Below are positions 36,090 through 45,096 of a DNA stretch of 57,292 nt, piece by piece. The DNA comes from Pseudomonas laurentiana (GTDB lineage Bacteria > Pseudomonadota > Gammaproteobacteria > Pseudomonadales > Pseudomonadaceae). Within the stretch, counting starts at the first letter, position 1, and the number at the start of each line of letters is the position of its first letter. The notes under the pieces are model-generated. The model saw nothing but the letters and a program-made list of their open reading frames with translations, searched no databases and had not been told where the DNA came from. The position numbers were made by a program, and so were the translations under genes. Where the stretch lies: positions 1 through 57,292 of the forward strand of contig NZ_BMQU01000024.1 in assembly GCF_014648275.1 (NCBI RefSeq). Reading direction: 5' to 3'.

Positions 36090-36989
36090 ATGAATTACCG
36101 CAACCTCACCCCTTCCATGTCCTTGCTGCTGGCCTTTGAGGCTGCTGCACGGCATGAGAGCTACACCCGCGCAGCCGCAGAACTGTCCCTGACCCAGAGT
36201 GCCGTCAGCCGTCAGGTCCAGATCCTGGAACGTCAACTGGGGGTGACGCTGTTCCGTCGAGAGGGCCGCGCCGTCCAACTCACCGATGTCGGACGCCTGT
36301 ACCAGCGAGAGATCAGCGAAGCATTGGGCCGCGTGCGCAGCGCCACCTTGCACGCCATTGCCCATCAGGCAGGCGGCGGCAGCCTGCGCCTGGCGACCCT
36401 GCCGACCTTTGGCTCCAAATGGCTGCTTCCGCGCCTGCATGAGTTCTACCGCAGCCACCCCGAGGTACTGGTGCACATCAATTCACGGATCGAACCGATC
36501 GACTTCGCGACCAGCGGCATCGACGCCGCCATCGTAGTCGCGGCCAGCGACCTGCCGGGGCTGATCTGCCACCGCCTGCATGCCGAAGAGCTGATGGTCA
36601 TCCTTTCACCAAGCCTGGCCGCCTCACGGCCCTGCTGGACGCCCGAGGACATCAGCAAACAGGTGCTGCTCAGCGTCGCAAACAATCTCAACGCCTGGGG
36701 CGAATGGTTCATCCACCACGGCCTGACCCACCAGGCCATGCGCCTGGGACCGAGCTTCGAACTGACCTCGCACCTTATCCAGGCCGTGCGGGCCGACATC
36801 GGTATTGGCCTGGTACCCAGGATCCTGATCACCGACGAACTGGCCCGTGGCGAGCTGAGCAGCCCTGCCCTGCCCTATGCCAGTCCGCGCAGCTACTACC
36901 TGGTATACCCACCCCGCAACAAGGCCTTGCCAGCACTGCAGGCATTTCGGGATTGGTTGCTGGATAACGCTGACATGCAGGTTCAATAG
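36090..36989 (+). CDS. LysR-family transcriptional regulator
   Basis: A 299-residue LysR protein. The winged helix-turn-helix occupies residues 9-66 (LAFEAAARHESYTRAAAELS and LTQSAVSRQVQILERQLGV), followed by a linker helix and a periplasmic-binding-like effector domain from about residue 92. The sequence is closest in style to GcvA-like regulators. It is divergent from the YdiJ-type gene with a 151-bp spacer holding an inverted repeat; control of that gene by a 2-hydroxyacid is plausible but inferred. Confidence 0.9.
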   Translation: MNYRNLTPSMSLLLAFEAAARHESYTRAAAELSLTQSAVSRQVQILERQLGVTLFRREGRAVQLTDVGRLYQREISEALGRVRSATLHAIAHQAGGGSLRLATLPTFGSKWLLPRLHEFYRSHPEVLVHINSRIEPIDFATSGIDAAIVVAASDLPGLICHRLHAEELMVILSPSLAASRPCWTPEDISKQVLLSVANNLNAWGEWFIHHGLTHQAMRLGPSFELTSHLIQAVRADIGIGLVPRILITDELARGELSSPALPYASPRSYYLVYPPRNKALPALQAFRDWLLDNADMQVQ

Positions 36990-37145
36990 AGCGCGGGCAA
37001 CTCGTCACCCAGAGCCTTGTTAGCTTCAGCTATTTGGACACTCATCGCCTGCAACGGGTGACTCGGGCGTATATCAACCTGTCCCAAGAACAGCAGTAGA
37101 TTGACCATTGCTGACGAATGAGGACGCGAAGGGCGCGAGGCTCAG

Positions 37146-37232
37146 GTGAACGAGCAGATCCTGACACAAACACTGGCCACCTTCGTCATCGGCATCATCG
37201 AAAGCGCCAAGAACAATTCCAATATGGCTTGA
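37146..37232 (+). CDS. Possible 28-codon small ORF just before the DUF3422 gene
   Basis: A GTG-initiated frame with GAGG five bases upstream encodes 28 residues (beginning VNEQILTQTLATFVIGII) and stops six bases before the next start codon, which itself has no clear ribosome site. The layout would suit translational coupling. The peptide is amphipathic to hydrophobic with a polar end. It may be a remnant or a leader peptide, or chance. Confidence 0.3.
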   Translation: MNEQILTQTLATFVIGIIESAKNNSNMA

Positions 37233-37237
37233 ACGAC

Positions 37238-38464
37238 ATGCACCCGCAAAGAAAGACCCTGCACAATGAGTTGCACGCCCGCCCCTCCCTGTATTTCGAC
37301 GCGCCGGCGAATGTCTATCACTTGGCATTCCTCACCCACGAGGTTCCGTGCAACACCCTCCTGAGCAGCTTCTGCCACGACCCCATCGATCCCGATACCG
37401 TTCAGGGCATCACCCAGCTGGATGGCCACGCATTGAAATGGGAGCGGCATGCAGAGTTCCTGACCCTTACCGTGGTGGTCACGTCGTCCAACCCCGAGCC
37501 TGGCTGGAGCCCACCTCCAAAAGCCCTCATGGACCGGGTTGCGCCTTATTTGCAGCACATGATCAACGCCGTACAGATTGTGGTACGCGCCGATACGTCC
37601 TTTAACGGCGACCTTTCCAGCTTCGGATTCAAAGACCCCTGCGGCTCTTGCATAGGTGGAGGCGATGCGGTGGTGTGGAGCGATTTCCGCTTGAGCGAAG
37701 ACGGCACCAATCGCTTTCTATTCGTAAACAAGCGCCTGAATGCCTACCGCCAAGGACGCATGATCCGGCGCCTGCTGGAAATCGAAACCTACCGCATGAT
37801 GGCCTCGCTTTCGCTCACCACCGCGAAAACCTTGAGCACTCAGCTCAATACCTTCGACAGAACGCTGGTCAACCTCTCGGAGCGCAACGCCGGCGCCGAG
37901 ACCGGCGATGCCAAGGCACTACTGGCCGACATCGCCAACCTGTCGGCACAAGTGGTCAGCAGTACCGCGAAAACCCGACACCGCTTCAGCGCGACACAAG
38001 CCTATGCCCAACTGGTATTTGAACGCCTGAGCGAACTACGGGAAAGCCACGTCGGGGACTGCCAGCGGCTCGGTATTTTCATCGAAAGACGATTCAAGCC
38101 CACCGTCAGGTATTGCGCCGTCACCGAACAACGCCTGGATCAGTTGGCCAAAAGCGTAGCCAACCTTGGCGACCTGCTGCAGGCACGCGTACAAGTCGAA
38201 ATGGAGGAACAGAACGCGGAAATCCTCAAGAGCCTGAGCAATCGGGCTGATACCCAAATAAAAATCCAACGCGCAGTAGAAGGCCTGTCGATTATCGCCA
38301 TTACCTACTACCTGCTGAATCTGCTCAAGCTGCTCTACTCAGGCGCACACACCCTGGGGCTGGAGATGTCGCCGAAAGAAGCAATGCTGGCCATGAGCCC
38401 GCTGGCCATCAGCATTCTCATGCTTATCCTGATCAGGATAAAAAGAGCGAAGAGCGAGCATTGA
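37238..38464 (+). CDS. DUF3422 family membrane-anchored protein
   Basis: A 408-residue protein whose N-terminus (TLHNELHARPSLYFDAPANV) carries the NELHARP motif of DUF3422. The middle is helical and charged. Two hydrophobic helices end the protein (SIIAITYYLLNLLKLLYSG and MLAMSPLAISILMLILIRI, about residues 345-400), so the bulk is probably cytoplasmic and anchored to the inner membrane. The function is unknown. The ATG at 37238 is taken because the conserved domain starts there; a longer frame begins 40 codons upstream. No good ribosome site. Confidence 0.82.
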   Translation: MHPQRKTLHNELHARPSLYFDAPANVYHLAFLTHEVPCNTLLSSFCHDPIDPDTVQGITQLDGHALKWERHAEFLTLTVVVTSSNPEPGWSPPPKALMDRVAPYLQHMINAVQIVVRADTSFNGDLSSFGFKDPCGSCIGGGDAVVWSDFRLSEDGTNRFLFVNKRLNAYRQGRMIRRLLEIETYRMMASLSLTTAKTLSTQLNTFDRTLVNLSERNAGAETGDAKALLADIANLSAQVVSSTAKTRHRFSATQAYAQLVFERLSELRESHVGDCQRLGIFIERRFKPTVRYCAVTEQRLDQLAKSVANLGDLLQARVQVEMEEQNAEILKSLSNRADTQIKIQRAVEGLSIIAITYYLLNLLKLLYSGAHTLGLEMSPKEAMLAMSPLAISILMLILIRIKRAKSEH

Positions 38465-38520
38465 AACCGCAGAAGGCCGCTGCACTGTAGCGGCCTGAAA
38501 AGCCAACACCCCAAAGCACA

Positions 38521-38554
38521 AAACCCCTGAAAGCGTTAACACTTTCAGGGGTTT
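38521..38554. terminator. Bidirectional intrinsic terminator
   Basis: AAACCCCTGAAAG (38521-38533) and CTTTCAGGGGTTT (38542-38554) make a 13-bp perfect stem with an 8-base loop and A/T ends. It lies 16 bp after the 3' end of the minus-strand tRNA-Ser and 57 bp after the DUF3422 gene, serving both. Confidence 0.85.
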
Positions 38555-38569
38555 CGCGTACTTCATGTA

Positions 38570-38659
38570 TGGCGGAGAGATAGGGATTTGAACCCTAGGT
38601 ACTGTTGCCAGTACAACGGATTTCGAATCCGTCCCGTTCGGCCACTCCGGCATCTCTCC
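38570..38659 (-). tRNA. tRNA-Ser (anticodon CGA)
   Basis: A 90-nt class II tRNA on the minus strand. The acceptor stem GGAGAGA pairs with TCTCTCC, followed by an encoded GCCA end. The anticodon stem-loop is ACGGA-TTCGAAA-TCCGT, giving anticodon CGA, which reads UCG serine codons. A long variable arm (TGTACTGGCAACAGTACC) and the T arm AGGGTTCAAATCCCT are visible. It lies between the DUF3422 gene and purC; no integrated element is present at its 3' end. Confidence 0.97.
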
Positions 38660-38670
38660 AGTGGCGCGCA

Positions 38671-38729
38671 TGATACCAGCAGATTGCCAAAAGGCAAAGC
38701 GCCTTGCGAAAAAAATTCGCGTGGTATCA
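38671..38729. repeat. Nested inverted repeats between purC and tRNA-Ser
   Basis: TGATACCA (38671-38678) and TGGTATCA (38722-38729) bracket two smaller hairpins: TTGCC-AAAA-GGCAA, and GCGAA with TTCGC around an A run. On the minus strand the second hairpin has a T-rich loop. The group may end purC transcription or form the leader of the tRNA transcript. Confidence 0.45.
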
Positions 38730-38752
38730 GGCGCTTGCGTTAAAACGCCAGC

Positions 38753-39463
38753 TTACAGCGGTACGCCCAGGCGCTTGGCCACTTCTTCGTAGGCTTCGAT
38801 GACGTCACCGAGGCCCTGACGGAAGCGGTCCTTGTCCATCTTCTTGCGGGTTTCCTTGTCCCACAGGCGGCAACCATCCGGGCTGAACTCGTCGCCCAGC
38901 ACGATTTCGCCGTGGAATACACCGAACTCCAGCTTGAAGTCCACCAGCAGCAGGCCAGCGTCGTCGAAGAGCTTGGTCAGCACTTCATTGACCTTCAGCG
39001 ACAGCGCTTTCATCTTCGCCAGTTGCTCGGAAGTACCCCAGCCGAACGCAACAACGTGGGATTCGTTGATGAACGGATCGCCCTTCTCGTCGTTTTTCAG
39101 GAACAGTTCGAAGGTCGAAGGCTCCAGCTTGATGCCTTCCTCAACGCCCAGACGCTTGACCAGGCTGCCAGCAGCATAGTTGCGCACGACGCACTCGACC
39201 GGAATCATGTCGAGCTTCTTGACCAGGCACTCGTTGTCACCCAGCAGTTTGTCGAATTGAGTCGGGATGCCCGCCTCTTCGAGTTTCTGCATGATGAAGG
39301 CGTTGAACTTGTTGTTCACCATGCCTTTGCGGTCGAGCTGTTCGATACGCTTGCCGTCGAACGCCGAAGTGTCGTTGCGAAACAGCAGGATCAAGCGGTC
39401 AGCGTCATCGGTCTTGTAAACCGACTTGGCTTTGCCGCGGTAGAGTTCTTCACGTTTTTCCAT
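38753..39463 (-). CDS. purC: Phosphoribosylaminoimidazole-succinocarboxamide synthase
   Basis: The 236-residue SAICAR synthetase joins CAIR and aspartate in purine synthesis, using ATP. The N-terminus [19 protein letters not shown] carries the nucleotide loop, [12 protein letters not shown] follows, and the substrate site is [18 protein letters not shown] (about residue 83). The C-terminal [20 protein letters not shown] with SPDGCRLWD is the conserved metal and product region. GGAG precedes the start; the metallo-hydrolase gene ends 20 bp upstream, making one operon with bamC and dapA. Confidence 0.97.
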   Translation of the reverse strand: MEKREELYRGKAKSVYKTDDADRLILLFRNDTSAFDGKRIEQLDRKGMVNNKFNAFIMQKLEEAGIPTQFDKLLGDNECLVKKLDMIPVECVVRNYAAGSLVKRLGVEEGIKLEPSTFELFLKNDEKGDPFINESHVVAFGWGTSEQLAKMKALSLKVNEVLTKLFDDAGLLLVDFKLEFGVFHGEIVLGDEFSPDGCRLWDKETRKKMDKDRFRQGLGDVIEAYEEVAKRLGVPL

Positions 39464-39483
39464 GATGGGCTCCGCTTGCTAAG

Positions 39484-40251
39484 TTAGATGGGCCGGGCGA
39501 TTTCGCGCCAGTCGAGCCCTGAATCCTGATTGGCCACCTGTAGCCAGCCCGGGTCGCACCCCAAGGCGTCGACAAAACACTGCCGGGCCAGCTGTGGCTG
39601 GTTGTTCTTGCTACTGAGGTGGGCCAGCACCAGATGCTGCAGCTTGTGCCAACCCAACTCGGCCACCAGGCGCGCGGCCTGATGGTTGTTCAAATGTCCT
39701 AGATCACCCCCCACCCGCTGCTTGAGGAAATAGGGGTAATGCCCTCTCGCCAGCAGATCACGGCAGTGATTGGCCTCGATCAACAAGGCGTCCAGATCCT
39801 GATAGTGAGCCAACAGCCGATCATCATACGAACCCAGGTCGGTCAGTACACCCAACCGCCGATGACCGTCACTGAACACATACTGCAGCGGCTCCTGCGC
39901 ATCGTGCGCAACAGCAACCGCGGTAATACTCAAGCTTCCCACCTGCAACCGTTCGTCACCTGCCAGGAAGCCTGCGGCCTCGACAGGCTTGCGCATCCCG
40001 CGCAGCGTCCCGCGACTGAGGTAGACCGGTAGATTGTAGCGCCGCGCCAGCAAACCAACCCCATGAACATGATCCGCATGCTCATGGGTAACGACGATGG
40101 CGTTCAATTGACCTGGCGCTACACCAAGCAGCGCCAGGCGCCGCTCGGTTTCCCGCAGGGAAAAGCCACAATCGACCAGCACACAGGTATCGTCACTGGC
40201 GATCAGCGTACCATTGCCCTGGCTACCGCTTCCTAGTACGGCGAAGCGCAC
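39484..40251 (-). CDS. MBL-fold metallo-hydrolase, YycJ/WalJ-like
   Basis: A 255-residue metallo-beta-lactamase-fold protein. The metal-binding HxHxDH motif is VVTHEHADHVHGVG (about residues 54-67); further ligands are probably in AVAHDAQEPLQY and LVLAHLSSKNNQP. The N-terminal GSGSQGNGTLIASDDTCVLVD is typical of the YycJ group (only 20 shown: SGSQGNGTLIASDDTCVLVD). Related proteins are thought to act on nucleic acids. The GTG start directly follows the bamC TAA, so the two are coupled. Confidence 0.87.
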   Translation of the reverse strand: MRFAVLGSGSQGNGTLIASDDTCVLVDCGFSLRETERRLALLGVAPGQLNAIVVTHEHADHVHGVGLLARRYNLPVYLSRGTLRGMRKPVEAAGFLAGDERLQVGSLSITAVAVAHDAQEPLQYVFSDGHRRLGVLTDLGSYDDRLLAHYQDLDALLIEANHCRDLLARGHYPYFLKQRVGGDLGHLNNHQAARLVAELGWHKLQHLVLAHLSSKNNQPQLARQCFVDALGCDPGWLQVANQDSGLDWREIARPI

Positions 40252-41367
40252 TTAACCCAGGTTGTCCTGAATGACACTCAACACACGGCGAGCGACATCG
40301 GCTGGCGCGACGGTGTTGATGTTTTTCTCGACCGTTACCTGGACACTGTCACCCACCTTGCTCAGGCGAACCTGATAACGCTCGGCACGGGCTTCGCGCT
40401 CTTCCTTGCTCGGTTCACTGCCGAACAGCTTGCCGAAGAAGCCAGGCTCCTGGTCATGCTTTTCAGCCTTCTCGGCCAGGTTGATGTAGTAAAGACCCAG
40501 GCTGCGGTTGATGTCCTCGACACGCCACTCGCCGTGCTCCAAGGCACGACCTACGCTGGACCAGGCGCGATCGAGATCGGCACCCAGGTTCAACACCGGG
40601 TTGCCGCTGCCATCTTCGCTCAGGCTGACACGGCTAGGTGCATCGAAGTCACGAGCAGCAAGCAACGAGACGGAACCGCCCTTCTCGGCGCTACGGGTCA
40701 TGCTGGCGAGCATTTCATCGACCAGCAGGGCATCGGCGGCGGTATTGACGGAACGCGCCGGGAAATCAACCTCGGCGGTGCTGCCGGCCGGACGCTCAGC
40801 AGTCACCACATAGACTTCACTGGTGCCCCGCTGTACACCCGGCTCGATGCGGACACGCGCACGCATTTCACTGTCACTGCTGGTGGCGGTGCTTGCCAGG
40901 CGCTTGGCCATTGAGGCCGACAGCTCGTCGGAACGCTGCCAGGTGGTCGTGAACTCACCGGTTTGCGGACGCTCTTCGGCAATACGGAAACCGTTGTCTT
41001 CAAAGAACTGACGAGCCACTGGCCAGACTTCAGCCGGTGCACGCTGGGCCAGTACCCAACGCGAGTTGCCACTCTTCTGCAGGCTGAAATCGCTGGCTTC
41101 ACCCGCCGTCGACAACGGCAGCGGACGCGGCACTTCGAACTCGCCCTTGGCACTGCCGTCCGCGACATTACGCGGGATCGGCAGCAGCGGGTCGAGACGC
41201 TTGGCACTGCTGATATCCGGTGGCAGTTGCATCGGCGGCTTCTGGGTAGCCTCCAGATAATCGCTGCCACGGTCACGGAAGTAACCGTCTTCGCCCCACA
41301 GCCAGCCGCACCCGCTGGTACTGGAGATAATCAAGGCAAGGGCGGAAAGACCAGCCAATCGCTTCAT
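40252..41367 (-). CDS. bamC: Outer membrane assembly lipoprotein BamC
   Basis: A 371-residue lipoprotein of the BAM complex, which folds beta-barrel proteins into the outer membrane. The signal peptide ends in TSGC (acylated Cys at residue 20). The unstructured N-terminal part follows ([24 protein letters not shown]) and then two helix-grip domains (about residues 100-215 and 250-370). GAGGAAG precedes the start. It is downstream of dapA, as in most gammaproteobacteria. Confidence 0.92.
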   Translation of the reverse strand: MKRLAGLSALALIISSTSGCGWLWGEDGYFRDRGSDYLEATQKPPMQLPPDISSAKRLDPLLPIPRNVADGSAKGEFEVPRPLPLSTAGEASDFSLQKSGNSRWVLAQRAPAEVWPVARQFFEDNGFRIAEERPQTGEFTTTWQRSDELSASMAKRLASTATSSDSEMRARVRIEPGVQRGTSEVYVVTAERPAGSTAEVDFPARSVNTAADALLVDEMLASMTRSAEKGGSVSLLAARDFDAPSRVSLSEDGSGNPVLNLGADLDRAWSSVGRALEHGEWRVEDINRSLGLYYINLAEKAEKHDQEPGFFGKLFGSEPSKEEREARAERYQVRLSKVGDSVQVTVEKNINTVAPADVARRVLSVIQDNLG

Positions 41368-41384
41368 GCGGTGTACTTCCTCAG

Positions 41385-42263
41385 TTAAACCAGTACGCCG
41401 GACTGGCGCATGGCCTGCCGCAGCGTTTCATGACAAGGTTCGCTCAGCCAGGTCAGCGGCAGGCGAATGCCTTTGTGCATCAGGCCCATTTCCACCAACG
41501 CCCACTTCACCGGGATCGGGTTGGCTTCGATGAACAGGTCTCTGTGCAGCGGCATCAGTTTTTCGTTGATGGCACGGGCCGTTTCGGCATCGCCTTTGAG
41601 GGCGGCTTCACACAGGTCGGCCATTTCGCGCGGTGCAACGTTGGCGGTTACCGAAATATTGCCTTTGCCGCCCATCAGGATCAGCTCAACGGCCGTTGGA
41701 TCATCGCCGGACAGGACGATGAAGTCCTTGCTGACGCCATCCAGGATGGCCTTGGCGCGCTTCAGGTCGCCTGTGGCTTCCTTGATGCCGATGATGTTCG
41801 GTACGGTCGACAGGCGAATGACGGTCTCGGCCTGCATGTCGCAGGACGTGCGGCCTGGCACGTTGTAGAGAATCTGCGGGATGTCTACGGCTTCAGCGAT
41901 ATGCTTGAAGTGCTGGTACAAGCCTTCCTGGGTCGGCTTGTTGTAGTACGGCACCACCAGCAGGCAGGCATCAGCGCCTGCGTTCTTGGCGTTGCGTGTC
42001 AGCTCGACCGCTTCACGCGTCGAGTTGGCGCCGGTGCCAGCGATCACCGGGATACGCCCGTTGACCTGTTTGACCACAGCCTCAATCACTTTGATGTGTT
42101 CTTCGACATCAAGGGTCGCAGACTCGCCGGTGGTACCGACGGCAACGATGGCATGAGTACCGTTTTTCAGGTGAAAGTCCACGAGTTTGCTGAGGCTGTC
42201 CCAGTCAAGACGCCCTTGTGCATCCATGGGTGTGACCAATGCCACCATACTGCCCGCAATCAT
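41385..42263 (-). CDS. dapA: 4-hydroxy-tetrahydrodipicolinate synthase
   Basis: The 292-residue TIM-barrel lyase condenses pyruvate and aspartate semialdehyde, the first step of the lysine/diaminopimelate branch. The Schiff-base Lys is in [15 protein letters not shown] (about residue 161) and the catalytic Tyr in [13 protein letters not shown] (about 133). [10 protein letters not shown] near 43 is the standard Thr pair motif. The start has GCAGGAG upstream; the frame runs 75 codons further upstream but only because no stop intervenes. First gene of dapA-bamC-hydrolase-purC; divergent from gcvR. Confidence 0.97.
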   Translation of the reverse strand: MIAGSMVALVTPMDAQGRLDWDSLSKLVDFHLKNGTHAIVAVGTTGESATLDVEEHIKVIEAVVKQVNGRIPVIAGTGANSTREAVELTRNAKNAGADACLLVVPYYNKPTQEGLYQHFKHIAEAVDIPQILYNVPGRTSCDMQAETVIRLSTVPNIIGIKEATGDLKRAKAILDGVSKDFIVLSGDDPTAVELILMGGKGNISVTANVAPREMADLCEAALKGDAETARAINEKLMPLHRDLFIEANPIPVKWALVEMGLMHKGIRLPLTWLSEPCHETLRQAMRQSGVLV

Positions 42264-42525
42264 GAAACTGCTCCTGCCGGAAAAAGAGAGCGGTAATGGT
42301 ACTGGCGCCATCGGGCTTGCACAAGCGAAGCAGGTAGGCGGAGCATTCCCCTCGGCAGCAGTTTTCGCTACCCTTCCCTCTTTGATCGGTACGCAGCAGC
42401 CCCCTGGCTTGCTGATGATGCACCTCGGCTGCGCCCTGACCCTCGATTCTGAGCGGTGGAACTGTAATAAAGCACAGCCTCTTGCCACGTCACGTACCGA
42501 CCGCTCATCGCTTTAGGAATGCTGC

Positions 42526-43086
42526 ATGTCCACCCCCACTGTTCGCGAACAATTCCTTGTCATCAGCGCCCTGGGCCCAAATCCCATGGAACTGACCAAC
42601 ATCCTGTGCCGTACCAGCAACGACAACCGTTGCTCCGTCGTAACCTCGCGCCTGACACGCCACGGGGAATGCAGCGCACTGGTGCTCCAGGTATCGGGCA
42701 GCTGGGACGCGCTGGCGCGACTCGAGGCTGCACTTCCAAGCCTGGCCAAGAAGCACAGCTTCACGGTCAATGTCGTGCGCAGCGCGGGCCTGGAGGTTCG
42801 TCCACTGTCCCTGCCGTATGTCGCCTACATCAGTGCCGCCTATCGCCCCGATATCATCAATGAGCTGTGCCAGTTCTTCATCGACCACCGGGTCGAACTG
42901 GAGAACCTGACCTGCGATACCTATCAGGCACCGCAAACCGGCGGCACCATGCTCAACGCCACGTTCACCGTGACGCTGCCTGCCGGTACACAGATCAGCT
43001 GGCTGCGCGATCAGTTCCTGGACTTCGCCGACGCACTCAACCTGGATGCGCTGATCGAACCCTGGCGCCCACAAAACCCCATGTAA
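42526..43086 (+). CDS. gcvR: Glycine cleavage system transcriptional repressor GcvR
   Basis: A 186-residue protein made of two ACT domains (about residues 5-85 and 93-175), the second starting at VAYISAAYRPDIINELCQFF. In E. coli GcvR binds the activator GcvA and, without glycine, represses the gcv operon. It has no DNA-binding domain. TAGGAA precedes the start. The gcv genes are not in this window; the gcvR-bcp pairing 10 bp apart is common in gammaproteobacteria. Confidence 0.9.
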   Translation: MSTPTVREQFLVISALGPNPMELTNILCRTSNDNRCSVVTSRLTRHGECSALVLQVSGSWDALARLEAALPSLAKKHSFTVNVVRSAGLEVRPLSLPYVAYISAAYRPDIINELCQFFIDHRVELENLTCDTYQAPQTGGTMLNATFTVTLPAGTQISWLRDQFLDFADALNLDALIEPWRPQNPM

Positions 43087-43096
43087 GGAATGCACC

Positions 43097-43570
43097 ATGG
43101 CTGTTGAACTCGATCAATCGGTCCCCGCTTTCCAGGCCGAGGCCACCAGCGGCAAGCAGATCAGCCTGGAAGCCCTCAAAGGCCGCCAGGTCGTGCTGTA
43201 CTTCTACCCCAAGGACAGCACCCCTGGCTGCACCACCGAAGGCCAGGGTTTTCGGGATCACTATGCGGCCTTCCAGGCGACCGACACCGAGGTGTTTGGC
43301 GTTTCCCGCGACAGCTTGAAATCGCACGAGAACTTCAAGTGCAAGCAGGCGTTCCCGTTTGAGCTGATCAGCGACAAGGACGAGGCGTTGTGCCAACTGT
43401 TCGACGTGATCAAGCTGAAAAAGCTCTATGGCAAGGAATACCTGGGCGTAGACCGCAGTACCTTCCTGATCGACAAGGACGGTGTACTGCGCCAGGCGTG
43501 GCGTGGCGTGAAAGTACCGGGCCACGTTGAAGCCGTGTTGGCCCAAGCGCAGGCGTTGAGCAAGGCCTGA
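43097..43570 (+). CDS. bcp: Thioredoxin-dependent thiol peroxidase (BCP/PrxQ)
   Basis: A 157-residue peroxiredoxin of the BCP/PrxQ group, which reduces hydrogen and organic peroxides. The peroxidatic Cys is in YPKDSTPGCTTEGQGFRD (about residue 46). The resolving Cys that E. coli has five residues later is replaced here (TTEGQ), so resolution must use the later Cys in ENFKCKQ or LCQLF, or an external thiol. AAGGAA precedes the ATG. Probably co-transcribed with gcvR. Confidence 0.93.
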   Translation: MAVELDQSVPAFQAEATSGKQISLEALKGRQVVLYFYPKDSTPGCTTEGQGFRDHYAAFQATDTEVFGVSRDSLKSHENFKCKQAFPFELISDKDEALCQLFDVIKLKKLYGKEYLGVDRSTFLIDKDGVLRQAWRGVKVPGHVEAVLAQAQALSKA

Positions 43571-43580
43571 CCGCTATCGT

Positions 43581-43616
43581 CGGCAAGGGCGGCTCCTGGT
43601 GGAGCTCGCCTTGCCG
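43581..43616. repeat. REP-like extragenic palindrome
   Basis: CGGCAAGG (43581-43588) pairs with CCTTGCCG (43609-43616), and GGCTCC with GGAGC forms an inner stem. The pattern GGCAAG..GGCTCCT resembles the REP elements common in Pseudomonas intergenic regions, in degenerate form. It lies between the convergent bcp and AI-2E-type genes and may also act as a terminator. Confidence 0.5.
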
Positions 43617-43635
43617 GTGATCACCCCGCCGGACG

Positions 43636-44706
43636 CTACAGCAATGGCGCCACAGGCGGTTCCCGACGAGGCCAGGCATCCAGTACTGCCTTGAACAGGG
43701 TCGCCAACGGAATGGCAAAGAAGATCCCCCAGAACCCCCACAGGCCACCGAACAGCAGCACGGCGCAGATGATTGCCACCGGGTGCAGGCTGACCGCTTC
43801 GGAGAACAGCAACGGCACCAACACGTTGCCGTCCAGCGCCTGAATGATCGCGTACACCGCCATCAGGTAAATGAACTGGTCTCCCCAGCCCCACTGGAAC
43901 AAGGCGATCAAGGTCACCGGTACGGTTACCACCACCGCCCCGACATAGGGCACTACCACCGATAGACCGACCAGCAGCGCCAACAGCGCCGCATAGTTCA
44001 GCCCAAGGGCGACAAACGCGATGTAGGTCGCGACACCACAAATCAGGATCTCGATACCTTTACCGCGAATGTAGTTGGCGATCTGCCGATTCATGTCCTC
44101 CGCCACCCGAGTCATCAGGGCGCGCTCACGCGGCAGGTAGCCACTGACCCAGCGCGCAATCAGCTCACGGTCCTTGAGGAAAAAGAACACCAGGATTGGC
44201 ACCAGCACCAGGTAGATCATGATATTGACCAGCAACGGCAGGCTGGACAACGAGAAGGTCAGCGCCCACTGACCGAACTTGCCGATCTCGCCACGCATGA
44301 CTTCAATGGCCTGCAGCACCTGCTCGTCCGAGACCAGGTGCGGATAACGCTCTGGCAGCAGCAGCAACAACGACTGCCATTTGCCAAGCATGCCGGGCAG
44401 TTCGTTGAACAAGGTGATCAACTGATGCCACAGCAACGGCACCAGCACCAGCAGGAACACCGCCAGCGCCCCCATGAACAACGTAAACACCAGCGCCACG
44501 GCAATCTTGCTGGGGACCTTGAAGCGCTCCAGGGCATTGACCAGGCCCTGCATGAGAAACGCCAGGACCATGCCAGCCAACACGGGCGCGAGCATCCCGC
44601 CAAGGGTCAATATCGCGGCAAACGCCAGGAACAGCAGCACCGCCAGCACCACTGCCTCCTCATCGGAGAAATAGCGCTGCATCCAGTCGCGAAGCACTTT
44701 GAACAT
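43636..44706 (-). CDS. AI-2E family transporter (PerM-like)
   Basis: A 356-residue inner-membrane protein of the AI-2E/UPF0118 family with about eight membrane helices. Family features include LYNDLPG-type FNELPGMLGKW near residue 85, FFLKDRELIARWVSGYLPRE near 180 and VPYVGAVVVTVPVTLIALFQ near 260. Members have been linked to export of autoinducer-2, ions or metabolites, so the substrate is open. The ATG at 44706 has AAGGAT upstream; a TTG two codons earlier is less likely. It follows tusA by 26 bp on the same strand. Confidence 0.88.
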   Translation of the reverse strand: MFKVLRDWMQRYFSDEEAVVLAVLLFLAFAAILTLGGMLAPVLAGMVLAFLMQGLVNALERFKVPSKIAVALVFTLFMGALAVFLLVLVPLLWHQLITLFNELPGMLGKWQSLLLLLPERYPHLVSDEQVLQAIEVMRGEIGKFGQWALTFSLSSLPLLVNIMIYLVLVPILVFFFLKDRELIARWVSGYLPRERALMTRVAEDMNRQIANYIRGKGIEILICGVATYIAFVALGLNYAALLALLVGLSVVVPYVGAVVVTVPVTLIALFQWGWGDQFIYLMAVYAIIQALDGNVLVPLLFSEAVSLHPVAIICAVLLFGGLWGFWGIFFAIPLATLFKAVLDAWPRREPPVAPLL

Positions 44707-44732
44707 CGACAATCCTTAAATACGGGGAAAAC

Positions 44733-44972
44733 TCAGGCTTTCTTCAACCAGTAGCTGAAAACCCCGGCCTCGGCCTTTTCGAGTAGCAGTGTGTGACCCG
44801 CCAATTGCGCAAAAGTGCGAAAATCACGTTGCGACCCCGCATCGGTGGCAATCACCTTGAGTACTTCGCCACTGGCCAGCCGATTCAGCTCCAGCTTGGC
44901 CTTGAGCAGCGGCAGCGGGCAGTTCAGGCCGCTGGCATCGAGCTCGGCATCACAGGGCAGGCTATCGGTCAT
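44733..44972 (-). CDS. tusA: Sulfur carrier protein TusA
   Basis: A 79-residue TusA/SirA-type protein. The persulfide Cys is in LDASGLNCPLPLLKAKLEL (CPxP motif, about residue 18). It relays sulfur from a cysteine desulfurase to tRNA thiolation and other acceptors. GGAG precedes the ATG. Located beside bepA, divergently, as usual in Pseudomonas. Confidence 0.93.
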   Translation of the reverse strand: MTDSLPCDAELDASGLNCPLPLLKAKLELNRLASGEVLKVIATDAGSQRDFRTFAQLAGHTLLLEKAEAGVFSYWLKKA

Positions 44973-45096
44973 CGGTTCTCTCCAGGCGGGTGCCCGGCAA
45001 AGGGCAACGATACAAACAAGCCCGGTAGAATACCGCCTCTGGTCGCAGACGTGCGAGCGGGCTACAGTAAGGTCTTTGTCGACCAGAGCTTAGTGC

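Noticed and set aside
36974-37097. Plus-strand frame after the LysR gene with coding-like ending (RVTRAYINLSQEQQ)
   Set aside because: No start codon with a ribosome site and only about 40 codons; could be a gene remnant but cannot be supported.
38570-38659. tRNA-Ser 3' end as an attachment site of an integrated element
   Set aside because: No integrase or repeated copy of the tRNA end is present; both sides are conserved chromosomal genes.
43581-43616. Hairpin after bcp as a classic intrinsic terminator
   Set aside because: No T run; sequence pattern fits a degenerate Pseudomonas REP element better, so it is listed as a repeat.
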